From Geobacter sp. DSM 9736 (GTDB taxonomy: Bacteria > Desulfobacterota > Desulfuromonadia > Geobacterales > Geobacteraceae), in assembly GCF_900187405.1 (NCBI RefSeq), contig NZ_LT896716.1, forward strand, positions 1,612,001 to 1,676,000: a DNA stretch of 64,000 nucleotides, in the 5' to 3' direction. Positions 45,279 to 55,262 of the stretch are shown in pieces. The notes under the pieces were generated by a model. That model made no database searches and was not told the DNA's origin. It was given only the letters and a program-made list of their open reading frames with translations. Position 1 is the first letter of the stretch. Each line of letters opens with the position of its first letter. Both the position numbers and the translations under genes were made by a program.

Positions 45279-46549
45279 CCGAGGAAGAAGCGAAGCACCC
45301 CAAACTTACACTAATCAAGGGAGGCGTGCCTACGACACATGAATTCCTTCAACTGCCGATCCCGGAGAAGATAGGATTGCTGCGCCACCAGCCTGCAAGG
45401 AAACGGCTTGAACTTCTACTGTCCGACCCGGACGCGAAGCAGGTGGCAGCACTCATGCAGCCTCAGGAGATTTACTGGCTCGTGAAGGAACTGGGGGAAA
45501 ACGATGCGGCCGAACTGCTGGAACTGGCCACTGCGGCCCAGTACTCCTTCATGATCGACATGGAGGTATGGGAAGAGTCAGCGCTTCGGACCGACGTTCT
45601 TCTCAAGTGGCTCGGCTACCTGATGGAGGCAGGAGAGGACCGCCTTCTCGCGCAGCTCTCCAGCCTCGACCTGGAGCTAATCCTCTTGCTCCTAAAACGC
45701 GAAATTGCGGTCGGAGGAGGAATGGGAGACCTGGTCAACGATGAAATCCGTCTCGCCGACTGGGACCACAGTTTCGACGGCATTTACCATATCAGCTTTC
45801 TTCGCTCCGACACCGCCCGGGTGGTCGGAACGCTTCTCGACATCATCTACCGCCACGACCAGCCGCTCTACCTCTCCCTCATGACCGGAGTGCAGAACGA
45901 GGTCGAAACGGAGCTGGAAGAACTCTGCTACCAGTTCCGTACCGGCCGTATGGCCGATGCCGGTTTTCCGAGCAGGGAAGAAGCCGTGGCCATTTACGCG
46001 CTCTTAAACCCGGATCATTTTGTAGCGGCGGAGGACAAGCTTCTTGTAAACGAAGATGGTGCAGAAAATCTTCCCGAACCACTAGCAACCGGAGACACAC
46101 TGCTCCAGAGGGCGCTGGTCCGGGTGCGGTCTTCGGAACTGTTGCGGGAGCTGAACTATCTCATCAACAATGCTCTCGTGGCGGAGCAGGCATCGTTCGC
46201 AGACGGAGCGGCAATCGAGGCGGTGTCTCGCCGGGTATACGGCTACCTCAACATCTCCCTCGAATACTTCGCCGCAGATGATGAGAAAAGAGCGGGAACC
46301 ATCCTTGTCGGCGAGCGGCTGAAGAGGCTCTTCCAACTTGGCCACAGCATCGTAGTCAGGCTCGGGAAACGTGCGGGCACCCTCTCCAGCGACAATTACG
46401 CTACCAACAAGGCGATCCTGGGCCTCCGGGAGAAGATGCCGCGCTTCTACCGCGGGCTCGATCCGGATCTGGTCGACGGCTACCGGGAATTCGAAAGCAT
46501 GTCCGACGTGAGGATCATGGACGAATTCCTTCGAAAGCTTGAAGTGTAG
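45275..46549 (+). CDS. DUF6178-like protein of unknown function
   Basis: A 424-residue, largely helical protein that resembles the DUF6178 family seen in deltaproteobacteria (PQEIYWLVKELGENDAAELL near residue 65). No catalytic motif or signal is visible. Its coupling to a YkgJ protein suggests a shared role. Confidence 0.75.
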   Translation: MTEEEAKHPKLTLIKGGVPTTHEFLQLPIPEKIGLLRHQPARKRLELLLSDPDAKQVAALMQPQEIYWLVKELGENDAAELLELATAAQYSFMIDMEVWEESALRTDVLLKWLGYLMEAGEDRLLAQLSSLDLELILLLLKREIAVGGGMGDLVNDEIRLADWDHSFDGIYHISFLRSDTARVVGTLLDIIYRHDQPLYLSLMTGVQNEVETELEELCYQFRTGRMADAGFPSREEAVAIYALLNPDHFVAAEDKLLVNEDGAENLPEPLATGDTLLQRALVRVRSSELLRELNYLINNALVAEQASFADGAAIEAVSRRVYGYLNISLEYFAADDEKRAGTILVGERLKRLFQLGHSIVVRLGKRAGTLSSDNYATNKAILGLREKMPRFYRGLDPDLVDGYREFESMSDVRIMDEFLRKLEV

Positions 46550-46756
46550 CGGCTACTGGCCTATAATTCATCATGCTCGGGCGCCCGCCCCTCCAGAGCT
46601 TGAGTTTTTATCCCAGAGGCTGTATACAGCGCCGGAGTTTTCTGCTATCCTCCAGGCGATGGAATCTGCCCGGCCCTCTCAAGAAATGCCGGAAATGACC
46701 GATTAAAGGCTTACTGTTCGACTTTTTATTCCATACCTACCCGGAGGTGACGTGTT

Positions 46757-46909
46757 ATGACAGATGAAGAAAAAGGAACGGGGATCGGAACGGTGGTACT
46801 CTCGTTTTTCACGGGAGCGGCACTCGGAATCGGGCTGGCCTTGCTATACGCGCAGACCCGCGATGAGAACGGCGACGCCGAATGTGAAGAAGGGCCCCTC
46901 TTCATCTGA
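46757..46909 (+). CDS. Small YtxH-like membrane protein
   Basis: A 50-residue protein with one Gly-rich hydrophobic segment (about 9-32, SFFTGAALGIGLALLY) and an acidic tail, as in YtxH-like proteins. The start has an excellent ribosome site (GGAGGTGA, six bases upstream), which supports a real gene. Confidence 0.7.
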   Translation: MTDEEKGTGIGTVVLSFFTGAALGIGLALLYAQTRDENGDAECEEGPLFI

Positions 46910-47106
46910 TACCGGTTGCACCTCTTTTGCATCATCCGTAGCGAGAGGAAACGATCCTCTCGCTACCACGTTCCCTTCATGCATTTCCCACACAGCCTCC
47001 CTTGCGAAGCCGCACAGCCAGCTCATCCATCGATCCCCATTTTTCCTTTTCCTTTGCCATGCCTTGGTCACTGCTGCATAATGAGGCATTTCGCCAGGAG
47101 TCGTCC

Positions 47107-48618
47107 ATGGAATATGGTTTCATAGCAGTCGGCATCGTCATCGGAGCCTGCGCAGTCTGGCTTGCACTTAGGAAAAATGGCAAAGAGCAATTGGATAAAG
47201 GGAAGCTCTTAATGCAGGCCGAACTGGCGATGGTAGCCGAGCGCCTGCAGGGGAAGGAAGAGCAGCTCTCCCAGGCGAGAGGGGCATGCGAGGGCCAGGC
47301 TGCTGAACTTATCCAGCTCCGCCATGATCTGAAAAACGAATCGGACCGTCGCGCAGCTGCCGAGGAGAAATGCCTTCGCATTCCCGATCTGCTGAAAGCC
47401 CTTCAGAACCGTGATGAGCAGGTGGAGCTGAAGTCACGGGAAATCTCGGAACTGAAGACACAGGTAGCCGAGCTTTCGACGGTCCTCGCCAAGGAGCGGA
47501 AAGGGGCCGCAGAAAAACTCGCCCTTCTCGACGAAGCTCATCACAAGCTTTCCGACGCTTTCAAGGCCCTCTCTGCTGAGGCACTACGGTGCAACAACCA
47601 GTCGTTCCTGGAACTCGCCCATGCATCCCTTGAAAAATTTCAGGAAAACGCTAAAGGGGACCTGGAACGCCGGCAACAGGCCATAGACCAGTTGGTGAAG
47701 CCGGTCAGGGAATCACTGGAAAAGGTAGATGGAAAAATCCAGGAACTGGAGAAGGTCCGTTCTTCAGCTTACGCCACACTGACCGAGCAGTTGAAATCTC
47801 TATCGGTGACCCAGTCCCAGCTGCAGGCCGAGACTGCGAATCTCGTTCAGGCGCTGAGGACCCCGACGGTGCGGGGACGGTGGGGAGAGATCCAGTTGAA
47901 GCGGGTTGTAGAGATCGCCGGAATGGTACCGTACTGCGATTTCGTCGAGCAGGAAAGCGCCTCCGGGGACGACTGCAGGCTGCGCCCCGATATGGTTATC
48001 AAGCTTCCCAACGGCAAGAATATCGTGGTCGATTCGAAAGCTCCCCTGCAAGCCTATCTGGAATCGCTGGAAGCGTCAGAAAGCGACCTGAAGGTTTTCA
48101 AGCTCAAGGAACATGCGCGGCACATAAAGATGCACCTGACCAAACTGGGGGGCAAATCGTACTGGGAACAGTTTCAGCCGACCCCGGAGTTCGTTGTGCT
48201 TTTCCTTCCCGGCGAAACCTTCTTCAGCGCAGCACTGGAGCAGAACCCCGGCCTCATCGAATTCGGAGTCGAGCAGAAGGTCATCATCTCCACCCCCACC
48301 ACCCTCATCGCGCTTCTGCGCGCCGTAGCTTACGGATGGCGCCAGGAGCAGATCGCAGCAAACGCACAGCAGATCAGTGAACTGGGCAAGGTGCTTTACG
48401 AACGCATCGCCACTCTGGCCGGCCACTTCACCGATATGCGGAAAGGCCTCGATCGGGCAGTGGAATCGTACAACAAGGCTGTCGGAACAATGGAGTCCCG
48501 TGTTCTGGTAACCGCCCGGAGGTTCAAAGAACTCGGTGCATCCACGGGTAAGGACATCGAAGTCGTCGAGGCCATAGACAAGGCTGTCCGAACCCTGGAG
48601 AGTGAAACTCAGGTGTAA
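47107..48618 (+). CDS. rmuC: RmuC-family DNA recombination protein
   Basis: A 503-residue protein with an N-terminal membrane helix (about 4-20), a long coiled coil (about 30-220) and the RmuC nuclease-like domain (RGRWGEIQLKRVVEIAGM, VDSKAPLQAYL, LFLPGETFF). RmuC limits inversions at short repeats. The ATG at 47107 follows AGGAG at six bases; the frame to 47002 has none. Confidence 0.93.
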   Translation: MEYGFIAVGIVIGACAVWLALRKNGKEQLDKGKLLMQAELAMVAERLQGKEEQLSQARGACEGQAAELIQLRHDLKNESDRRAAAEEKCLRIPDLLKALQNRDEQVELKSREISELKTQVAELSTVLAKERKGAAEKLALLDEAHHKLSDAFKALSAEALRCNNQSFLELAHASLEKFQENAKGDLERRQQAIDQLVKPVRESLEKVDGKIQELEKVRSSAYATLTEQLKSLSVTQSQLQAETANLVQALRTPTVRGRWGEIQLKRVVEIAGMVPYCDFVEQESASGDDCRLRPDMVIKLPNGKNIVVDSKAPLQAYLESLEASESDLKVFKLKEHARHIKMHLTKLGGKSYWEQFQPTPEFVVLFLPGETFFSAALEQNPGLIEFGVEQKVIISTPTTLIALLRAVAYGWRQEQIAANAQQISELGKVLYERIATLAGHFTDMRKGLDRAVESYNKAVGTMESRVLVTARRFKELGASTGKDIEVVEAIDKAVRTLESETQV

Positions 48619-48680
48619 CCCAGCGCCATTTTTCCACTTGCATACCCTGTTTATCGATGATATAAGGTTTACTCTCGAAT

Positions 48681-48767
48681 GCCGAAGTGGTGGAATTGGT
48701 AGACACGCAAGATTCAGGTTCTTGTGCGGGCAACCGTGTGCTGGTTCGAGTCCAGTCTTCGGCACCA
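48681..48767 (+). tRNA. tRNA-Leu (anticodon CAG)
   Basis: The acceptor stem GCCGAAG pairs with CTTCGGC, followed by discriminator A and an encoded CCA. The anticodon arm is CAAGA-TTCAGGT-TCTTG (anticodon CAG), and a long variable arm and GGTTCGAGTCC T-arm are present, as in class II tRNA-Leu. Confidence 0.97.
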
Positions 48768-49017
48768 TAAAGCAGTTGAAATCACGTCCTAACCTTCAAG
48801 GTTCAGGGCGTTTTTTCGTTTCAGCCCCCTCCCCCCACTCCCTTTTCCTGTATTTCCCTTGATGTTGCCATAAGAGAGACCCAGAGGCCCCGCAGCTTGC
48901 CGAGCAAAAGACTTGTGCGCCAGGAGGCGGCCCCCCAGGATTGAGAATCAGGCGTGGTTGATTGTCCTGTGATGGGAGGTAGAATTTTATTAGTACAAAC
49001 CATTCCGATGGGTTCAT

Positions 49018-50865
49018 ATGGGACCGCTTGCCCGCCCCAGTCTTCTACGGATTCTGCCGTTTCTAGCCATTGCACTGCTTTCGGGTGCTCTGGCTGCATG
49101 CGCTGCCTTCGAAGATCTGAGAAACAGGGCTTCACTCCTCGCCGGGTCACTCACCGGCTTCAAATGCCTCGTGGCATCGGTTGGCCCGTGCTTCCCCTGC
49201 GGCATCAAGGCATCCGACATTACCATGTGCTCCACGTCAGGGATACCACTGTTCCAGGCAAAGGAGCTACGTACACAGGTCAATCTGCTCCGTTACCTGC
49301 ACGGGAACACCAGACCCGGTGACCTCTTCGATACCCTTTACGGTGATCAGGTAAAGCTGACCCTGCTCCGGAATGAACGGGGAGAGTGGGAGTTCCCCCG
49401 GATTCCTACTCCGCAGAGAATCCGCAGTTCCGGACAAGAGGGTAAAGCTTTTCCCCGCCGGTTGTTGTTCACGAACGTCACCATCCTGATCAAAACAGCG
49501 ACAGGAGAGTCAATGAGCTTCTACAAGAGCGTGGAAGCCGAAGTTGGTCCCGGCAGAGAATCCGTACGGCTGAAGCTCTCGGGAATGAACAAGTCGGCGA
49601 CGATAACGTTCACCAGAGGAGCAGTCAAACAGTACGAACTGCAGGCGGACAACTTCTCGACGGCACTCCTTGCGCCGGTATCTACCTCCCCTCTCCCCTT
49701 CGAAAAACTCGTGGTAGACGGCAATCTGAAAGTCGCCACGAGTGACGATAAAAACTTCGCCATCGAAGGGAGCGGCAAGGTCACGGCCCGAGGCCTCAGC
49801 TGCCCGGTCGTATCTTCCGGAACGATAGATGCCTTGAGCCTCCCCTTTGACCTGAAGGGTAATCTTACCGGCTCCGGAATCGAGAGCCTGGCCGCAAAAA
49901 TCAGCTTGGGAGGTGAAACCGCCATTGTCAGGGGGAGCATGCGGGGATGGAAAGAACCGGTGGTGGATCTGACGGTGGCCTTTCAGAATTTCTCCTATGA
50001 CAGGGCAATCTCTGCCTTACCCCCATCACTTCATCCGGACCTGCCGGTTATCAGGCTCTCCGGCAGTATGACGGGGACGTTCAGGATGCATCTGGACACG
50101 GCGAATCCCGACAGCCTGGACTACAGCTACTCCGGCCGCACAGACCGGCTGGAGATCCTGGACCTGGGACAGGAGATCGACATCAATCGCCTCAGGGGCC
50201 CTTTCCTCCACAACGTAAGGATAAGGCCGGGAAAACAAACCACGATACTGCTCAGCCCGGCTAACCCGTATTTCACGCCCTACCATAATATCCCTTTCTC
50301 CCTCAAAAGCGCGGTGATGGCGACGGAGGATTCGGGTTTCTTTTCCCACAGGGGGTTCAGCACACGGCATATCAGGGGCTCGTTGATTGATAACCTGAAA
50401 GCCGGCAAGGTCGTGCGTGGCGCCAGTACCATCTCCATGCAGCTGGCAAAAAATCTTTTCCTGTCGACTGAAAGGACGTTGAGCCGCAAACTGGAGGAGG
50501 CGCTCATCACCGTGGCCCTCGAGCAGAACCTCGACAAGAAGCGGATAATGGAAATCTACCTGAACATTATCGAGTGGGGGGACGGCATTTACGGCATAGG
50601 CCAGGCCTCGCACTACTATTTCGGCAAGAGCCCTTTCGAGCTGTCACCGGTGGAGTCGGCCTTTCTCGCATCCATAATAGCCCGTCCGAGAAACTGGCGC
50701 CCGGATCCTCTTCCCAGGTTGGGCCAGGGGTGGCGAAACTACCTACAGGTCATTCTCTTCAAGATGTACCAGATGGGAGGGGCAGATTTTGAAGATCTGC
50801 TCTACGCAGGGGTTTTTGAATCGAGCACTGATGGGCTGAGCGAAAGAAACTGGGGCAGGCCGTGA
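49018..50865 (+). CDS. Monofunctional GT51 transglycosylase with large N-terminal domain
   Basis: A 615-residue protein: signal or anchor (about 10-28), a beta-rich region of about 380 residues resembling AsmA-type repeats, then a GT51 domain from about 420 (catalytic ATEDSGFFSHRGF, GASTISMQLAKNLFL, EIYLNIIEWG). It polymerises lipid II glycan strands; there is no transpeptidase domain. The large N-terminal region is unlike normal monofunctional or class A enzymes. Ribosome site weak. Confidence 0.88.
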   Translation: MGPLARPSLLRILPFLAIALLSGALAACAAFEDLRNRASLLAGSLTGFKCLVASVGPCFPCGIKASDITMCSTSGIPLFQAKELRTQVNLLRYLHGNTRPGDLFDTLYGDQVKLTLLRNERGEWEFPRIPTPQRIRSSGQEGKAFPRRLLFTNVTILIKTATGESMSFYKSVEAEVGPGRESVRLKLSGMNKSATITFTRGAVKQYELQADNFSTALLAPVSTSPLPFEKLVVDGNLKVATSDDKNFAIEGSGKVTARGLSCPVVSSGTIDALSLPFDLKGNLTGSGIESLAAKISLGGETAIVRGSMRGWKEPVVDLTVAFQNFSYDRAISALPPSLHPDLPVIRLSGSMTGTFRMHLDTANPDSLDYSYSGRTDRLEILDLGQEIDINRLRGPFLHNVRIRPGKQTTILLSPANPYFTPYHNIPFSLKSAVMATEDSGFFSHRGFSTRHIRGSLIDNLKAGKVVRGASTISMQLAKNLFLSTERTLSRKLEEALITVALEQNLDKKRIMEIYLNIIEWGDGIYGIGQASHYYFGKSPFELSPVESAFLASIIARPRNWRPDPLPRLGQGWRNYLQVILFKMYQMGGADFEDLLYAGVFESSTDGLSERNWGRP

Positions 50866-51111
50866 ACGGAAAAGTACAAAAACCCGCCCCTACAGCTCTT
50901 TTATCCCGCCATACCTCCCATTTTTGTACAGAGCGGACTCGAAAAACCATGCGGCCGGGATAAGCTGGAAGAATGGATATACGACAGGCTTTCCAGATAG
51001 AGCCGGAAACATCGTCGCTGCAGTACTGAAAGCTTCCTTGTAACTTCAGGAAGGCTCATGATTTTGTCCGGGAACAGGTCGTAGGATCAACATGTTTTCG
51101 TAGAGTCACCT

Positions 51112-52650
51112 ATGATGATCGAGCACCCCGCCATATACCCGCTGACCGAAAACAACGAACTTCTGCTGAAAAACGTCCGTCCCCCTCGATGGGAAAACCC
51201 GGAGCCGGCGCCGATGTACAATCTCGTGGTGATCGGGGCTGGAACGGCCGGCCTCGTTACCGCCGCCGGAGCCGCAGGACTCGGAGCAAAAGTGGCGCTG
51301 ATCGAACGCGATCTCCTGGGGGGTGACTGCCTCAACGTCGGCTGCGTCCCCTCCAAAGGTTTGATTCGTGCCGCCCGGGCAATGCATGATGTCGCCACTG
51401 CCGGTGAGTTTTCGATCACTGGGGGAGAGCGCGCCACCAACGATTTTGCCGCGGCAATGGAACGCATGCGGCGAATAAGGGCGGGAATAAGCCCCCATGA
51501 CTCAGCCTCCCGATTCAGGGACGAACTTGGGGTAGATGTCTTTTTTGGTGAAGGCAGTTTTACAAGCCGGGATACTGTCGAGGTCGGGGGGAGATCACTG
51601 CGTTTCAGAAAAGCCGCTGTCTGTACGGGGGCGCGGGCGGCAGCCTCCCCCATCCCCGGCATGGCGGAAATCGGTTACCTCACCAACGAAACGGTCTTCT
51701 CCCTGACCGAACTGCCCGCAAGGCTTGCCGTCATCGGGACAGGGCCCATCGGATGCGAGCTAGCCCAGGCCTTCGCCCGGTTGGGGAGCAACGTTACCAT
51801 GATCGGGCACCAGAGTGACCACATCCTCCCCCGTGAGGACCGCGACGCCGCAAAAGTCGTCCAGAGGGCCTTTCTCCGGGAAGGAATCGAGCTCTGCCTT
51901 CCAGCCCAGGTTCTTCGCGTCGGGCAAAAGGAGGGGGGCAAGGTTCTGACCATTGAAACAGAAGAGCGGACGGCCGATATCGTCGTCGATGAAATTCTGG
52001 TAGGGATCGGACGTGTCCCCAACACGGAAGGGCTCAATCTTGAGGCAGCCGGCATCGCCTTCGACCCCACGCGTGGTGTCACGGTAAACGAGAGGCTGCA
52101 GACTTCCAACCCGCGGGTGTACGCTGCCGGCGACATCTGCTTTCCCTACAAGTTCACCCACACGGCGGACGCACTGGCTCGCATCCTGATTGCGAATGCC
52201 CTCTTCATGGGGAGGCGTAAGATCTCCGCACTGGTTGTGCCCTGGTGTACCTATACCGATCCGGAAGTGGCCCACGTGGGAATGTATGAGAAGGAGGCGA
52301 AAGACAAGGGGCTCGACGTGATGACCCTTACCGTCCCGCTGGCCGATGTGGATCGGGCACTTCTGGATGGAGAGACGGAAGGCTTCGCCAGAGTGCACAT
52401 CAAAAAAGGAACGGACAGGATACTTGGCGCCACTATCGTTGCCCGTCATGCGGGAGAGATGATCAACGAGATTTCTTTGGCAATGACTGCCGGGCTGGGT
52501 CTTGCAGCCATCGGGAGAACCATCCACCCCTATCCCACCCAGGCTGAAGCAATCAAAAAGCTCGCCGACGCTTACAGCAGGACCCGCCTCACCCCTTTTG
52601 TCCGCAAACTGTTCCGTGGCTGGCTGAAAATCATGAGATCAGGAGGGTAA
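51112..52650 (+). CDS. Mercuric-reductase-like FAD/NAD(P) disulfide oxidoreductase
   Basis: A 512-residue flavoprotein with GAGTAGLVTA (FAD), the redox-active CLNVGCVPSK (about 83), GTGPIGCELA (NAD(P)H), and AAGDI. The N-terminal extension (about 1-35, NPEPAPMYNL) is usual in this subfamily. It lacks an N-terminal HMA domain and the C-terminal Cys pair of true MerA, so mercury reduction is doubtful. It is followed 5 nt later by msrA. Confidence 0.88.
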   Translation: MMIEHPAIYPLTENNELLLKNVRPPRWENPEPAPMYNLVVIGAGTAGLVTAAGAAGLGAKVALIERDLLGGDCLNVGCVPSKGLIRAARAMHDVATAGEFSITGGERATNDFAAAMERMRRIRAGISPHDSASRFRDELGVDVFFGEGSFTSRDTVEVGGRSLRFRKAAVCTGARAAASPIPGMAEIGYLTNETVFSLTELPARLAVIGTGPIGCELAQAFARLGSNVTMIGHQSDHILPREDRDAAKVVQRAFLREGIELCLPAQVLRVGQKEGGKVLTIETEERTADIVVDEILVGIGRVPNTEGLNLEAAGIAFDPTRGVTVNERLQTSNPRVYAAGDICFPYKFTHTADALARILIANALFMGRRKISALVVPWCTYTDPEVAHVGMYEKEAKDKGLDVMTLTVPLADVDRALLDGETEGFARVHIKKGTDRILGATIVARHAGEMINEISLAMTAGLGLAAIGRTIHPYPTQAEAIKKLADAYSRTRLTPFVRKLFRGWLKIMRSGG

Positions 52651-52655
52651 GAGGT

Positions 52656-53300
52656 ATGAACAAAAGGATTGCTCTATGCTTCACGTTCTGCATGCTCTTT
52701 CTGGGGGGCCTGGCAACAGGATTAATCCATGCCTGGGGTTCCGAGCCATCATCGGGCGGACGGACGACCACCGAAAAAGCCACCTTCGCGGGAGGATGCT
52801 TCTGGTGCATGGAGGTCCCTTTCAACAAGCTCGACGGGGTACTCTCGGTGACGTCCGGCTATACAGGCGGTCACAGGAAAAACCCTACATATGAAGAGGT
52901 CTCGGCGGGAGGGACCGGCCATGCAGAGGCGGTGCAGATAGTATACGACCCGTCAAAGGTCAGGTACGAGAAGCTCCTCGAAATCTTCTGGCACAACATA
53001 GATCCGACGGCAAAGGACCGCCAGTTCTGCGACATCGGAAACCAGTACCGCTCCGCAATTTTCTACCATGGGGAGAAGCAGCGACAACTGGCTGTGAAAT
53101 CGAGAGATGAGCTGGCGAGGACGAAGCCTTTCAAGGAACCCATCATCACAGAAATAACGCAGGCCTCCGAGTTCTACCCTGCCGAGGAATACCACCAGCA
53201 CTACTACAAGAAGAATCCGATCCGCTATAAGTTCTACCGGACGACGTGCGGCCGCGATAAACGATTGAAAGAGCTATGGGGGAGCAAGGCGGGGCATTGA
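52656..53300 (+). CDS. msrA: Exported peptide methionine sulfoxide reductase A
   Basis: A 214-residue MsrA with the active-site GGCFWCME (Cys at about 48), the SGYTGG motif and the EYHQHYY end. A signal peptide (about 1-27) targets it to the envelope. It repairs oxidised methionines. AAGAGGT precedes the ATG. Confidence 0.94.
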   Translation: MNKRIALCFTFCMLFLGGLATGLIHAWGSEPSSGGRTTTEKATFAGGCFWCMEVPFNKLDGVLSVTSGYTGGHRKNPTYEEVSAGGTGHAEAVQIVYDPSKVRYEKLLEIFWHNIDPTAKDRQFCDIGNQYRSAIFYHGEKQRQLAVKSRDELARTKPFKEPIITEITQASEFYPAEEYHQHYYKKNPIRYKFYRTTCGRDKRLKELWGSKAGH

Positions 53301-53329
53301 TCCTTTGGTGATATCGAGGGTGAGAAGAT

Positions 53330-53467
53330 GAGCTCCGGAACCAGCAGGTGGATGTGATTGGACGTTACTCTGCATAGTTGGGGACTCGCAGGGCCAAAGC
53401 GTTTCTTCGCCTCGAAGAGCCAGGACTGCCACCGGCGCCTGTCCTTAGGGAACCCTTTTTGTGGCAC
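53330..53467 (-). pseudogene. Fragment of an IS200/RAYT-like transposase
   Basis: The frame reads DRRRWQSWLFEAKKRFG followed, after a short scrambled stretch, by VTSNHIHLLV. The latter is the HUH-type motif of Y1 transposases, and the former the usual segment just before it. The catalytic Tyr region and the N-terminus are missing, so it is a dead scrap. The rest of the 430-bp gap to the next gene holds nothing I recognise. Confidence 0.6.
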
Positions 53468-53729
53468 CGATGGGTGATGTGCTATACCTGACCAGGAACG
53501 TATTGTCGGTTTGCTCGTGCCATGCTTACAGACTCGCTTTTAGGGGAGAAATGCAACTTTAAAGGTGAAATACGTGGCAATAATTCCTTTATTCTGCATA
53601 AATTCAATTAGTTGCCGTGGTCCGACCCGATGCGGGTCGGCTGCGCTTCGGAGGAATTCAAGGTACACCTTACTTGATCCCCCGTCCACCTTCAACAACA
53701 CCCCCGATTCCGGCCCATACCCTCTCTAC

Positions 53730-54302
53730 TTACCCCCTCGTCTTCTTCCTCGCCTCCAAACGCGCCTTCGTCATACGCTCCCGCAAGCCCCCTTCCTTCA
53801 GGAAAGCCTGCTCCAGCTGCTTCAGCTGCCTATCAAGCAAGTAGTTCGTCTGGTGAATCAGGCAAATGATTATGTTGGCCACAATCTCAGGGGGGCGGGT
53901 TTCCACAAAGGACTTATAGGTCTCATAGGACTCATGGGTCCCATGGGACTGTTCTCTCCCCAATCTTCGGACATACTGCGCCTCTCTGCTCTCTTTGTCC
54001 CAAAGATTCGCGCCCCGTGTCCTCAGGAAATCCCAATAATCCGCCAGCAGCTCTTCAAGGCTCGCCCGCGCTACGTTGGTCAGCTTTATCTCGGTTTCCT
54101 TCGAGGTAGCAGAAGCCATGCTCCCTTCGATGATGTTCTGCTTGCCGGACCGCGCAGCCTGGACCATCTGGTCATGGGTGCGTGAGCGACGGTCGACGAA
54201 TCGCTCGCAGAAGGACACGGTGGCGTCGTATACAATCTCCGCCTTCCGGTAGGAGAGCAGTTTCTGGTAGCCGCCATGCGGCGGGATGAAACCTTCGGTC
54301 AT
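53730..54302 (-). CDS. Four-helix-bundle (S23-like suffix) protein
   Basis: A 190-residue protein with the four-helix-bundle pattern (SYRKAEIVYDAT...RTHDQMVQAARS..NIIEG) known from 23S rRNA intervening sequences and free homologues. I choose the ATG at 54302 behind GGAGGAG; the longer frame is unlikely. Function unknown. It lies amid gene fragments. Confidence 0.78.
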   Translation of the reverse strand: MTEGFIPPHGGYQKLLSYRKAEIVYDATVSFCERFVDRRSRTHDQMVQAARSGKQNIIEGSMASATSKETEIKLTNVARASLEELLADYWDFLRTRGANLWDKESREAQYVRRLGREQSHGTHESYETYKSFVETRPPEIVANIIICLIHQTNYLLDRQLKQLEQAFLKEGGLRERMTKARLEARKKTRG

Positions 54303-54324
54303 TGAAAGTCTCCTCCTGGAAGGA

Positions 54325-54519
54325 CTATAAAACCGAGCCGAACGCCCCCTGCTTTCTCCGCCGGCCTCGGTGGCTACCGTCGAGGTGCGTATCCAGAGGA
54401 AACAGCCCATTCGGACCGGGCATCTTTTCAGTTGTGGATGAAAACTCCGCTTCGTAGCACTGCATGAGCATGTCGAAAGCAGCTCGGTTATCATCATCAA
54501 TGGGGACGATCCTGATCAT
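54325..54519 (-). pseudogene. Truncated GNAT-type acetyltransferase
   Basis: A 64-codon frame with an excellent ribosome site (AGGAGGAAAG) starts like a GNAT protein (MIRIVPIDDDN..., YEAEF, GLFPLDTHLDGSHRG) then loses the acetyl-CoA-binding half. It probably represents the broken start of a former gene. Confidence 0.5.
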
Positions 54520-54540
54520 CTTTCCTCCTGTTCTGCACCG

Positions 54541-54578
54541 GAAACAAAAAGCCGCCCTCCCTCACGGAACAAGCGGCT
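54541..54578 (-). terminator. Rho-independent terminator on the minus strand
   Basis: AGCCGC/GCGGCT arms (54550-54555, 54573-54578) followed by TTTTTGTTT on the minus strand. The transcript it ends would come from the decayed region to the right. Confidence 0.55.
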
Positions 54579-55262
54579 GATGTAGGCCCTCCATCTCAAG
54601 TCGAAACTATGCAGTTAATACTCCCAAACAGATGCAGGGTCAACAGAAGAAATATGCGGACCGTGTACATACTTGGGAGCGAAACGAATTGTCCCGGACA
54701 ACCCAAAAATAAAGCGCCCCGGTTTCTGGAAACGCTCTGCATTCATATTCAGTTTTCTCGTCTAGATATCAGAACATGAGCCACGGCAGTCCCATATGTC
54801 GTAACAGAAACTCGGTGTTTGCTTCAAACGCAAGCGACATTCACCAGATTCGTCGACATCACGATCAGGGCCTTCTGCTCATTCTGCCGAGCACTTCGGC
54901 TAGGTCGCTCACGCGATACGGCTTTGTAACAGCTTGTAGGAGGTCAACAGCAAGAACGATCGCAGTTTTTACACTGGTTCCACTCAAAACGAAGGACGCA
55001 GAGTCTTCTATGATACGCTTAACGGATGTGACCTTCTTGACCGGCTGGCTCAGCGGCATGACTAAAGACAAACAGAGCCGCGACAAACAGTAAAGTTCTT
55101 GTTTGCATCCTGTTCCTTTATTGAAATAAGGGGTAAATTGCCTGATTCGGCAGATAACTTCAAGAAGAGTTTTTCTTGTGGCAGGAGCTGGAACCGTTGA
55201 CACAGTGCTGGTAACAACGGGAGAGATAAGTGAGCAATACGCTTGCAATAACAGCCGCAGGT
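54579..55262. other. Decayed region without an intact gene
   Basis: About 680 bp with no convincing intact gene. A minus-strand stretch (54865-54999) reads like the end of a response-regulator receiver domain (VDLLQ, KPYRVSDLAEVLGRM) fused to unrelated sequence, suggesting a remnant. Confidence 0.4.

Noticed and set aside
51112-52650. True mercuric reductase
   Set aside because: The redox-active CxxxxC is present, but the HMA domain and C-terminal vicinal cysteines are missing and there is no mer operon.
53730-54302. Four-helix-bundle gene as part of a diversity-generating retroelement (Avd-like)
   Set aside because: No reverse transcriptase, variable/template repeats or target gene are visible nearby.
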